DNA of 52,729 bases from an uncultured Bacteroidota bacterium (GTDB lineage Bacteria > Bacteroidota > Bacteroidia > Bacteroidales > P3). The stretch covers positions 1-52,729 of the forward strand of contig CACZRR010000061.1 of assembly GCA_902783595.1 (NCBI GenBank), in the 5' to 3' direction. The notes under the pieces are model-generated. The model saw only the letters and a program-made list of their open reading frames with translations, had not been told where the DNA came from and did no database searches. The position numbers and the translations under genes are program-made. Position 1 is the first letter of the stretch. Each line of letters opens with the position of its first letter. Shown here in pieces: positions 15,904-23,790 of the stretch.

Positions 15904-17121
15904 ATGAAGCGTATCCTTACTCTCCTTCTGTTTGTCGCCACCTTTGCCAGTTCGCATGCGCAGGTGGGATCGGATTTTGGTGTCAATATGTTCGTCTCCG
16001 CCAGTGGCGGTATGAGCCTCTATAGCAACCGTGTGGAGCAGCTGCAGACGGGTTTTTCTGGCAATGTGGCTGTTGGTAAGTGGATTCTGTATCCTTTGGC
16101 GATGCGGGTGGATTTCGACTTCAGCACCGTGCCGGCAGAGCGTCTCGGCCATGAGTACAGTCAGAATTTCGCCTTTGCCGATGTGTCGTTCCTGTGGGAT
16201 GTCACGTCGACGTTTCTCCGCACACGCAACTGGCGTATCAACGCCTATCCTGTGATAGGTCTTGGCTTGGCCTATCGTGCTGCTGTCAAGTCGGGTCCTG
16301 TATCGTTGGGTACCGACCACGATTTCCAGACATTTATGGGTGTGCATGTCCCTCTGCGTTTGAGCAGCCATTTCGATGTCTTTGCCGAGTATAGATGCCG
16401 TTTCTTCCCCGAGGTGTTCGACTTTGGAGGAGGCGATGTCTACCTGCATTCTATCGTCGCCGGCGTCAACTGTCGTTTCACGGATAGTCCTTTCTCGCGT
16501 CGCACGCAGTATGAGTCGCGAGAGACCGACCAGGACTGGTTCTTCGGCATAGGCCTCGGTCCCAACTTCTCCTCCTTCTCTTTCGAGCATGTCGACGAGG
16601 GCGGTATGTATGGCTTTACCCCCGAGGTGATGTTTGGCCGCAACTACAGCAATTTCTGGACCATCCGCTTCGAGTTGGGAGGCCTCAGGGCTCACGAGCC
16701 TTTCGACACCATCCGTGGTGTCGCCGGCGACAGCTACTCCTACTCCACCGTCCATGCCGACGTCATGGTGAACCTCACCCATGCGCTGCGCTTCCGCCGC
16801 GGCGTGCGCCTCAACGTCCTTCCCTATCTGGGCGCAGGCCTCATCTGGCGCTACGACAACATTATGTTCGATATGGCAGCCGATGCAGGCCTTATGTTCC
16901 GCTACTACGTGGGCTATCATAGCGACCTGTACATTGACCTCAAGTATCAGATGATACCGCCCCGTATCGGCGGAGGAACGGCAACGGAAGGTCCTTTCGG
17001 TGTCTCGATGGAGAGCTCGATATTTTGGGTGGGCATACCTTCTCTCACGGTGGGATATATCTACAACTTCGGCCATTCCACCACACGCTATCGTCTGCCG
17101 GCAAACTGGTCACCTCGGTAG
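15904..17121 (+). CDS. Outer-membrane beta-barrel protein, tandem paralogue B
   Basis: 405 residues with signal peptide MKRILTLLLFVATFASSHAQ. It aligns along its whole length with the preceding gene: DWFFGIGLGPNFSSFSFEH, FRRGVRLNVLPYLGAGLIWRY, DLYIDLKYQMIPPRIGG and STTRYRLPANWSPR each have a close counterpart there. Like its neighbour it has an internal two-fold repeat (RINAYPVIGLGLAYRA in the first half against VRLNVLPYLGAGLIWRYD in the second; FAEYRCRFFPEVFD against YIDLKYQMIPPRIG). It lies 32 nt downstream and probably shares the transcript. Role unknown. Confidence 0.75.
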   Translation: MKRILTLLLFVATFASSHAQVGSDFGVNMFVSASGGMSLYSNRVEQLQTGFSGNVAVGKWILYPLAMRVDFDFSTVPAERLGHEYSQNFAFADVSFLWDVTSTFLRTRNWRINAYPVIGLGLAYRAAVKSGPVSLGTDHDFQTFMGVHVPLRLSSHFDVFAEYRCRFFPEVFDFGGGDVYLHSIVAGVNCRFTDSPFSRRTQYESRETDQDWFFGIGLGPNFSSFSFEHVDEGGMYGFTPEVMFGRNYSNFWTIRFELGGLRAHEPFDTIRGVAGDSYSYSTVHADVMVNLTHALRFRRGVRLNVLPYLGAGLIWRYDNIMFDMAADAGLMFRYYVGYHSDLYIDLKYQMIPPRIGGGTATEGPFGVSMESSIFWVGIPSLTVGYIYNFGHSTTRYRLPANWSPR

Positions 17122-17168
17122 AAGGGCGATTTTTAACATTTGCCGTTCCGCGGAGATGCGACAAGAAG

Positions 17169-17212
17169 CCAGCGGATGGCCAGCGGATGGCCAGCGGTCG
17201 GCCAGCGGCATG
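17169..17212. repeat. 11-bp tandem repeat CCAGCGGATGG, four units
   Basis: Two perfect units (17169-17179, 17180-17190) and two variant units (17191-17201, 17202-17212) in the 141-nt spacer between paralogue B and the DUF5686 gene. The core AGCGGAT recurs in the 11-bp repeats at 34212-34244. Confidence 0.75.
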
Positions 17213-17262
17213 GGGCGAATGGTTGGTAATCAGCAAAATATGATATTCTTTTGGACAATAGC

Positions 17263-19848
17263 ATGAAGAGATTTTTAACATTTCTCATCGTCTTATTGTA
17301 TTCTGGCGTGCTGTGGAGCCAGAGTGCTACCACAGGGGTGCAAGGACGTGTGCGCGATGCGGAGTCGGGCGAGCCTATACCCTTTGTACAGATCGTCTTC
17401 GAAGGTACGGCGGTAGGGGTGGAGAGCGATATGGACGGCCGCTTCAGTTTGAGCAACGAGCAGGGCTACACCACCGTACTCTTCCGCATGATGGGCTACG
17501 AACCGCAGAAGTTGAAGCTCAAGCGCGGCAAGACACAAAAGCGTGTGACGATCAAGATGGTGCCGCGTGGCAAGACGCTGGGTACCGTGGAGGTGGTGGC
17601 TAAGAAGGGCAAGAGCAAATACTCGCGACGCAACAATCCCGCTGTCGAGCTGGTAAAGAAGGTGATAGCCCACAAGGAAGACAACCGCGTGGAGTCCTGC
17701 GAGCGCTACCGACGCAACGTGTATGAACGTCTGTCAATGTCGCTCGACGACTTCAACCCCGATTTTGAAGGCAAACGTCTTTGGCGCAAATTGAATTTCC
17801 TGGAGAAATATATTGACGAGACGGAGTTCGACGCCACGCCTATCCTCGTGGTGTCCATGCGGGAGCTGTTGGCTGAGGAGAGCTATCGGCGTAGCCCTCG
17901 CCAGCAACGCCGTCTGGTGACGGGCAAGCGTATGGAAGGTCTCGACGAGGTGCTCAGCGATGAGGGCATCGACGAGAACATCCGAGCCATGTTCAACCCT
18001 GTGGATATCTATGATGGCGACATCGAGCTCATGCTCAACCATTTCACCAGCCCCCTCTCGCCGCTTCTGGCGGTGGGCTTCTATCGTTACTATATTACCG
18101 ACACCACCGAGGTGGAGGGACAACGCTGTGTGGAGCTGAGCTTCGTGCCTTCCAACCAGCAGAGCTATGGCTTCACAGGTCGTATGTATGTCAGCCTCGA
18201 TGCCGACAGCAGCTTCGCGTTGACGAAATATGTGATGACCGTCTCGCCGCATGTCAACCTCAACTTCGTACGCGACCTGAGTATCGTGCAGAGCTTCCGC
18301 CGCGACAGTGTCGGTGGCCGTGTGCAGTGGCTGCCCTACCGTTGCGACACCTACGGCCGCATGTATATCTCCAAGCATATCCAGGAGCTCTACGTGCACC
18401 AGATGCGCGTCTACACCGACTATGAGCTCGGCGACACGGTGAGCATGTTGCCCGACAGCCTCTTCTCGCGCTTCGAGCACGAAGTCACCCTGCCGCGCAA
18501 GGATCTGATGCGCTTCAAGAGCGAGTTCAGCGAACGCCGTCCCGTCAAACTCAGCGTCAAGGAGACGGTGCTCGACAGCATGTGGGTGGAGCTGCGTCGT
18601 CTGCCCGAATTCCGTGTGCTGAAATACACCGGTGAGTTGCTCTCGAGCAACTACATCCCCACGGCGCGGCAGCGCAACAAGAGCAAAATCGATATCGGCC
18701 CTGTCTTCAATTTCTTCAGCTACAACCACCAGGAGGGATGGCGACTGCGTCTGGGCGGCATGACGAAGGCCGAGCTCGACCCGCGCCATTTCGCCGAGGG
18801 CTATGTGGCCTACGGCTTTCGCGACCAGCGCCCCAAGGGGAGCCTGACGCTCACCTATACCTTCGACGACAAGGATCGCCACTCGCATGAGCCGCCCTAC
18901 AGCAGCGTCAGCATCATGGGTGGATACGAACTGGAGGCACCGGGGCAGGCGTACGACAACTTCGACCGCGACAACATCATGTCGTCGTCCGACAAAGAAC
19001 AGAACCTGCAGTACGTGGCGCAAGGGTTGGCGCGCTTCCGCAAGGAATGGAAGAGCCATATACGCTTCGATACGTGGGTGGCCGCACGACGGTACGAGCC
19101 GGCAGGGTCACTGCTCTACGAGGAGTATCAGGCCGATGGCACCACCCGTCGAGTGGACTTTTTCACCGATATGGAATGGCATGTGGGGCTGAGCTTCAAC
19201 CCCGGTTTCGCCGCCGGCACGCGCCGCCGTGAGACGCAATCCAACCTGCGACGCGATGCATTGCTCCTCTCCTTAGGGCACAACATCAATCTTGTGGACG
19301 GCAGCATGCTGATTCACACCACCGACTTCGCCGCCGAGAAACGTCTCTGGCTTTCCTCCTTCGGACACATCGACGCCAAGGTGACGGCAGGCATGGTGTG
19401 GAACCGCGCACCCTATCCGCGCCTCTATATACCCTCGGGCAACTCGGGTATCTATATCTCTTCCAACGCCTTCAACACCATGAAGCCTATGGAGTTCATA
19501 CTCGACAAGTATGTGGCGCTCTTCGCCACCTACCACCTGAAGGGGTGGATCCTCAACCGTATACCCCTCCTCAACCGCTTGCGTCTGCGTGAGGTGGTGG
19601 GATTCAATCTGCTGTATGGTGCGCTGGACGACCGCAACGACCCGTCGTTGGGCGACGCTGAGGGCCTCTACAAGATGCCTGCGGATACACGCTCCTTTGG
19701 AGATGTCCCCTATATGGAGTACAGCCTCGGCATAGAGAATATCCTCAAGTTTCTGCGTGTCGATTTCGTGCGCCGTCTCACTTATGTCGACGGGTGGGAT
19801 AAGAAGGATTGTTGGTTTGTCCGCATCGACCTGAAGTTCTCACTGTAG
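17263..19848 (+). CDS. DUF5686 outer-membrane protein with carboxypeptidase-regulatory-like domain
   Basis: 861 residues from ATG 17263 (a TTG four codons earlier is possible but the ATG gives signal peptide MKRFLTFLIVLLYSGVLWSQ). Residues about 28-110 form a carboxypeptidase D regulatory-like beta-sandwich (VQGRVRDAESGEPIPFVQIV, SDMDGRFSLSN). The remainder matches the large DUF5686 family of Bacteroidetes: a long middle region (NPAVELVKKVIAHKEDN at about 130) and a C-terminal beta-barrel ending FVRIDLKFSL with terminal aromatic-hydrophobic residues. These proteins resemble TonB-receptor-like barrels without a plug; their substrate is unknown. It ends 15 nt from the convergent msrC. Confidence 0.85.
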   Translation: MKRFLTFLIVLLYSGVLWSQSATTGVQGRVRDAESGEPIPFVQIVFEGTAVGVESDMDGRFSLSNEQGYTTVLFRMMGYEPQKLKLKRGKTQKRVTIKMVPRGKTLGTVEVVAKKGKSKYSRRNNPAVELVKKVIAHKEDNRVESCERYRRNVYERLSMSLDDFNPDFEGKRLWRKLNFLEKYIDETEFDATPILVVSMRELLAEESYRRSPRQQRRLVTGKRMEGLDEVLSDEGIDENIRAMFNPVDIYDGDIELMLNHFTSPLSPLLAVGFYRYYITDTTEVEGQRCVELSFVPSNQQSYGFTGRMYVSLDADSSFALTKYVMTVSPHVNLNFVRDLSIVQSFRRDSVGGRVQWLPYRCDTYGRMYISKHIQELYVHQMRVYTDYELGDTVSMLPDSLFSRFEHEVTLPRKDLMRFKSEFSERRPVKLSVKETVLDSMWVELRRLPEFRVLKYTGELLSSNYIPTARQRNKSKIDIGPVFNFFSYNHQEGWRLRLGGMTKAELDPRHFAEGYVAYGFRDQRPKGSLTLTYTFDDKDRHSHEPPYSSVSIMGGYELEAPGQAYDNFDRDNIMSSSDKEQNLQYVAQGLARFRKEWKSHIRFDTWVAARRYEPAGSLLYEEYQADGTTRRVDFFTDMEWHVGLSFNPGFAAGTRRRETQSNLRRDALLLSLGHNINLVDGSMLIHTTDFAAEKRLWLSSFGHIDAKVTAGMVWNRAPYPRLYIPSGNSGIYISSNAFNTMKPMEFILDKYVALFATYHLKGWILNRIPLLNRLRLREVVGFNLLYGALDDRNDPSLGDAEGLYKMPADTRSFGDVPYMEYSLGIENILKFLRVDFVRRLTYVDGWDKKDCWFVRIDLKFSL

Positions 19849-19863
19849 ACGCTAACGACAACG

Positions 19864-20340
19864 CTACAGATAGCGCACTAATGTTTCGAGGTTGCGGCGG
19901 TCTGTCTCGTCGAAGGTGCCCAATTCGCGGCTGTCGATGTCGAGCACGGCGATGACAGTGTCCTCTTTGCATACGGGCACCACGATCTCGCTGCGGCTCT
20001 CGCTGCTGCAAGCTATATGCCCCAGGAACTTCTCCACGTCGGGCACCACCACCGTGCGGCGTTCCTTCCATGCTGTGCCGCATACGCCGCGGCCGAACGG
20101 TATGCGGGTGCATGCCAGAGGTCCTTGGAAGGGGCCCAGGATGAGGACGTGATCCTCTGCGTTATCCTTGGGAGAGGGGGAAGAGGCCGGTGCTACGCGG
20201 TAGAAGCCTGTCCACCAGAAACCGAAGGTGGTATGTAGCAGGGCGCTGATATTGGCCATCTTGGCTATCATGTCGCTCTCGCTCTCGCAGAGGGCTTTTG
20301 CCTGGGGCAGCAGGCTTTTGTAGCGATCTTCCTTGGTCAT
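19864..20340 (-). CDS. msrC: Free methionine-(R)-sulfoxide reductase (GAF type)
   Basis: 158 residues forming one GAF domain. The three redox cysteines are visible as Cys77 (LACTRI), Cys87 (RGVCG) and Cys111 (HIACSS); their spacing (10 and 24) is identical to that of the three cysteines of E. coli fRMsr. GPFQGPLACTRIPFGRGVCG and ESRSEIVVPV are family signatures. It reduces free methionine-R-sulfoxide, repairing oxidised amino acid in the cytosol. Its ATG overlaps the TGA of the GH29 gene upstream (ATGA), so it is translated as the last cistron of a glycosidase operon, an unusual pairing. Confidence 0.93.
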   Translation of the reverse strand: MTKEDRYKSLLPQAKALCESESDMIAKMANISALLHTTFGFWWTGFYRVAPASSPSPKDNAEDHVLILGPFQGPLACTRIPFGRGVCGTAWKERRTVVVPDVEKFLGHIACSSESRSEIVVPVCKEDTVIAVLDIDSRELGTFDETDRRNLETLVRYL

Positions 20341-21602
20341 TTGCGTTTTTTGCCTTTAAGTTCTTTGACGGTGGCGTAGGGGGATTCGTCGGTAAGCGTG
20401 ATTGCGTATTGGTGCTTGCCATCTTTGCTTTGTGTGTAGCGCACATTGCCCTGGGTGTAGGGTTTTAGGGGTCGTGTGCCGTAGATGGCGTATCCGTTTT
20501 TCTCGAGCCACCTGCCTATCTCCTCCATACGTTGTATGGCTTCTTGGGGCAGGTTGCCGTCGGCGTCGGGACCCACGTTGAGCAGCAGGTTGCCGCCCTT
20601 GGCCACCACGTCGCAGAGCATGTGGATGAGTTCGCGGGTGGATTTGTAGTTGTCGTTGGGCACGTAGCTCCAGCTGTCGCCCATCGTCATGCAGGTCTCC
20701 CAGGGGTAGGGGAGGAGCGTGTCGGGCACCTGCTTTTCGGGGGTGCGGTAGTTCTCGTAGCGGCCGCCCACGGAGCGGTCGACGATGATCATCTGAGGGT
20801 TGCTTTCTCTCGCGTCGCGCGCTATGTGATGCATGTCGAGTTCCTGCACCTGGCCGCTGCATCCGAGCCACGGACGTGTTTCGTCGTTGACGCTCCACGC
20901 GGGGCGTATCCATCCGCCGTCGAGCCACAGTATGTCGATAGGACCATAGTTGTGTGTGAGCTCGTGGAGCTGGCCGTAGGTGTAATCGCAGAAGCGTTGC
21001 CAGCGGTCTGGGTGGTCGGAGATGGCGTAGTTGACGTTGCGGTCGGGGGTGGCCCATTCGTGTGCCCAGTAGTCGTCGTTGTGCCAGTCGGGCTTGGAGA
21101 AGTAGAGTCCTGTCCAGAAGCCGTGGGAGCGGAAGGCGTCGACGACGCCACGCGTGAAGTCGGTCTTCGCCGGACACTCACGTCCGGTGCTGCTGTAATC
21201 GGTATACCTGCTGTCGAACATGCAGAACCCGTCGTGATGTTTGGTGGTGAAGACCACATACCTCATGCCGGCACCCTTGGCGGCCGTAGCCCATTTTTCG
21301 GGGTTGAAATGCTGGGGGTTGAAGGTCTTGTTGAGCGCCCAATAAGCACGTTTGTAATCCTCGTAGTTGGCGCCGCCGCGGTTAATCCACGCTTCATTAC
21401 ATATATTCCAGCTCTCCACGATACCCCACTGGGCGTAGATGCCCCAGTGCATCATGAATCCGAATTTCAGGTCCTGCCACTCGTCGATGCGTTGCAGGAT
21501 GGCGGGGTCGCTCTCGGGGATGCTGTCGTGCTGGGCATGGAGAGTGGAAAGAGGAAAGAGGAAAGAGGAAAGTAAGGCTAGCGCCAGGAGTGTCTTTTTC
21601 AT
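20337..21602 (-). CDS. GH29 alpha-L-fucosidase family, secreted
   Basis: 421 residues with a signal peptide ending STLHAQ. GH29 blocks are clear: KFGFMMHWGIYAQWG (residues 46-60), FTTKHHDGFCMFDS (118-131), and the nucleophile aspartate Asp228 in IDILWLDGGW. Later GGNLLLNVGPDADGNLP is typical. GH29 enzymes release alpha-L-fucose from glycans by a retaining mechanism. The acid/base residue varies in this family and was not assigned. It overlaps the GH3 gene by 4 nt upstream and msrC downstream, so the three form one unit. The hydrophobic core of the signal peptide is encoded by a GAAAGAG heptad repeat. Confidence 0.9.
   Translation of the reverse strand: MKKTLLALALLSSFLFPLSTLHAQHDSIPESDPAILQRIDEWQDLKFGFMMHWGIYAQWGIVESWNICNEAWINRGGANYEDYKRAYWALNKTFNPQHFNPEKWATAAKGAGMRYVVFTTKHHDGFCMFDSRYTDYSSTGRECPAKTDFTRGVVDAFRSHGFWTGLYFSKPDWHNDDYWAHEWATPDRNVNYAISDHPDRWQRFCDYTYGQLHELTHNYGPIDILWLDGGWIRPAWSVNDETRPWLGCSGQVQELDMHHIARDARESNPQMIIVDRSVGGRYENYRTPEKQVPDTLLPYPWETCMTMGDSWSYVPNDNYKSTRELIHMLCDVVAKGGNLLLNVGPDADGNLPQEAIQRMEEIGRWLEKNGYAIYGTRPLKPYTQGNVRYTQSKDGKHQYAITLTDESPYATVKELKGKKRK
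21547..21572. repeat. GAAAGAG heptad repeat inside the GH29 signal-peptide code
   Basis: Three perfect GAAAGAG units plus a partial fourth on the + strand. On the coding (-) strand they encode residues 11-19 of the fucosidase signal peptide (LSSFLFPLS). Similar AGTGGAAAG tracts occur near 15880-15903 and 36495-36512. Confidence 0.7.
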
Positions 21603-23689
21603 TTTCTGTTGTGATAGATAAAGGGTAAATCAATAAGGTCGCGGTCGGCGCTGGAGAAGCCGACTTGGAGGGTGAATGGGGTGCCGTCGGCGGGTTCCTC
21701 CATCATGCCGGAGTCGGGGTTGAACTGGCGGAACCAGAAGGGGTCGAGGGCGATGTTGAAGGGCTTGCGCGTCTGCGGGTCGCTCTTGTCGAAGCTGACG
21801 CTCTGCATGCCTACGAGCTGCTTGACGGGCCCTTCGGGGTCGCTGTCGTTGCGCAGATAGACCTGCACCACGGCGCGGTGTGTGCCGGCGTCGGGGACGT
21901 CGGTGTTGCACTGGCTCACGATGCCGCTGACGGTGAAGGTGGCCTCGTCGGCGCGCGTCTCATAGAGCTGGTAGAAGCTGTAGCTGAGGCCGTAGCCGAA
22001 GGGGAAGAGAGGGGCTTCGTCGTCAAGGTAGCGGTAGGTGCGTCGCTGCATGTTGTAGTCCTCGAAGGGGGGCAGCTGGTCGGTGCTTCGGTAGAAGGTG
22101 AGGGGCAGATGGCCGAAATCGTCCTGCTCGCCGTAGAGCAGCTGCTTCACGGCGGTGCCCATATTCTGTCCGCCGTACCAGGCGACCAGCACGGCGTCGC
22201 AGTAGTCGATGACATCCTCCAGCGCTATGGCGCTGCCGTTGCAGATGACCAGCACCACCTTGCCGCCTTGCTCTTTGAGGGCCTTGATGTCGGCCACCTG
22301 CTCTTTGGGGAGCTCGATGCGGGTGCGGTCGCCGCGGTAGAAGCCTTCCTGCTCCACTTGCAGTTCTTCGCCCTCCAGCTGGGGGGAGAGCCCTCCCACA
22401 TATACCGTCACACGTCCGTGGCCGTTTCCTCCTTTCATCGCTTCGCCAATGCTCACGCAGTGTTCGGGAAATCCGTTGTAGTTGCCCAGCGGCATGAGGG
22501 TGTCCCACACGTTGGGGCCGTCGAGACGTACGCCTTCGCTGCCTTTCAGCGGCAGCACACCGTTGTTCTTCAGCAGCACCATACTCTCGCGCGCCGCTTG
22601 CAGGGCAAGGGCATTGCCTTCACGTCGTACCGTGGACAAATCGTTTTCCCTGGCGTCCTTGCCACGCTCCACCTGCAGGCGTACGCGCAACACGCGCCGC
22701 AGGTGCTCGTCCACCTTGCTCTCCGTGATGAGCCCCTGCTGCACTGCTTCGCGCAGCGCGGGGAGGCCGCTGCCACATTCCAGATCCACCTCGTAGCCGA
22801 AGGCGTCGCCATAGGCCGCGGCGGCGGTGGCGTGGGTGCGGTGGCGCGGGATGACGGTGTCGGTCTCGTAGGCGTCGTTGAGGGCCCAGCAGTCGGTGAC
22901 GAGGATGCCGTTGTAGCACCACTCTTTGCGGAGGATGTCGAAGAGACGCCTGTTGGTGCAGCAGGGAGCCCCGTTGATCCTGTTGTATCCGCACATCACC
23001 TGCGCCACAGGGCTGTGCTTGATGATGTACTCGAAAGCGGGGAGGTAGGTGGTGCGGAGGTTGCGGTCGTCGATGATGCTGTTGAACTCGTGACGCACCC
23101 CTTCCGGTCCGCTGTGTACCGCCAGGTGCTTGAGGCATGCTGCCGTGCCACCGCCCTGCAGACCTTCCACGCAGGCAAGCCCCATGCGTGCGGTGAGGTA
23201 GGGATCCTCGCCGTAGGTCTCCATGCCGCGACCCCAGCGCGGGTCGCGGAAGATGTTGATATTGGGGGTGAAGAAGGTGAGACCGCTGTTGTCGCCGTAG
23301 TATCCGGTGTCGGCCATCTCGCGGTGCTTGAAGGGCGCTTCGGCTGCCACATTGGCGAAGAGCGGCTGCACCAGCTCCGGATGGAAGGTGGCGGCGAGGG
23401 CTATGGGCATCGGGTATACCGTGGCGATGCCGGCACGGGCATAGCCGTGCAGCGCCTCGTTCCACCAGCTGTAGGCAGGCAGCCCAACACGCTCGATGGC
23501 AGGGTTCTGGTGCACCAGCAGCGACAGCTTTTCGTCGAGGGTGAGGTGGGCGAGCAGCCACTCCACCCGCTCCGCGACGCCAGAGGTAGGGCCGACGGAC
23601 ACTTGCTGACCCCGCAAAACGGGGGTGATGACATTGGCAATCAGCGCAATGGAGAAGAAAGAAAGGATTTTGAGAGATGCTCTTTTCAT
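21599..23689 (-). CDS. GH3 beta-glycosidase, xylosidase/glucosidase type, secreted
   Basis: 696 residues with an N-terminal signal peptide. The GH3 N-terminal barrel shows YSWWNEALHGYAR (residues 73-85), FFTPNINIFRDPRWGRGMETYGEDP (around 139-163), CLKHLAVHSGPE and the nucleophile Asp266 in ILVTDCWALND. The C-terminal alpha/beta sandwich starts near 360 (SMVLLKNNGVLPL), and a fibronectin-III-like domain closes the protein (FPFGYGLSYSFY then strands to 690). The YSWWNEALHG subgroup includes xylan beta-xylosidases and beta-glucosidases; substrate cannot be fixed further. It is first in an operon with GH29 and msrC, suggesting use of a fucosylated, beta-linked glycan. Confidence 0.9.
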   Translation of the reverse strand: MKRASLKILSFFSIALIANVITPVLRGQQVSVGPTSGVAERVEWLLAHLTLDEKLSLLVHQNPAIERVGLPAYSWWNEALHGYARAGIATVYPMPIALAATFHPELVQPLFANVAAEAPFKHREMADTGYYGDNSGLTFFTPNINIFRDPRWGRGMETYGEDPYLTARMGLACVEGLQGGGTAACLKHLAVHSGPEGVRHEFNSIIDDRNLRTTYLPAFEYIIKHSPVAQVMCGYNRINGAPCCTNRRLFDILRKEWCYNGILVTDCWALNDAYETDTVIPRHRTHATAAAAYGDAFGYEVDLECGSGLPALREAVQQGLITESKVDEHLRRVLRVRLQVERGKDARENDLSTVRREGNALALQAARESMVLLKNNGVLPLKGSEGVRLDGPNVWDTLMPLGNYNGFPEHCVSIGEAMKGGNGHGRVTVYVGGLSPQLEGEELQVEQEGFYRGDRTRIELPKEQVADIKALKEQGGKVVLVICNGSAIALEDVIDYCDAVLVAWYGGQNMGTAVKQLLYGEQDDFGHLPLTFYRSTDQLPPFEDYNMQRRTYRYLDDEAPLFPFGYGLSYSFYQLYETRADEATFTVSGIVSQCNTDVPDAGTHRAVVQVYLRNDSDPEGPVKQLVGMQSVSFDKSDPQTRKPFNIALDPFWFRQFNPDSGMMEEPADGTPFTLQVGFSSADRDLIDLPFIYHNRK

Positions 23690-23693
23690 GAGG

Positions 23694-23701
23694 CAAAGAT
23701 A
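23694..23701 (-). promoter_or_regulatory. Possible -7 element abutting the GH3 start
   Basis: On the - strand TATCTTTG fits TAnnTTTG and lies only 4 nt before the GH3 ATG, which would give a leaderless message. No -33 TTTG at 19 nt is seen, so this may be chance. Confidence 0.35.
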
Positions 23702-23718
23702 AATAAAAAATTTTTTTG

Positions 23719-23726
23719 TACTTTTG
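23719..23726 (+). promoter_or_regulatory. -7 promoter element for the hemerythrin-LuxR regulator gene
   Basis: TACTTTTG fits TAnnTTTG, 64 nt before the ATG at 23791, in the short divergent region shared with the GH3 operon. Confidence 0.55.
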
Positions 23727-23790
23727 CACTCTCTTTCTATTGGCAGATAGCGCTTTTCGGCTAACTGTTGATATATAGGGACAAAACAAA

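Noticed and set aside
15883..17076. 397-codon - strand frame opposite paralogue B
   Set aside because: Antisense shadow of a signal-peptide-bearing outer-membrane protein.
17169..17212. Tandem repeats as a CRISPR array
   Set aside because: Units are 11 bp and contiguous with no spacers, and no cas genes are present.
17734..19059. 441-codon - strand frame opposite the DUF5686 gene
   Set aside because: Antisense shadow, His/Ala/Val-rich low-complexity composition.
20532..21575. 347-codon open frame opposite the GH29 gene
   Set aside because: Antisense shadow; Val/Ala/Gly-rich with no recognisable motif.
21665..23764. 699-codon open frame on the + strand opposite the GH3 gene
   Set aside because: It is antisense to a clear GH3 enzyme with its nucleophile and domain order; GC-rich codon usage leaves the opposite strand open by chance.
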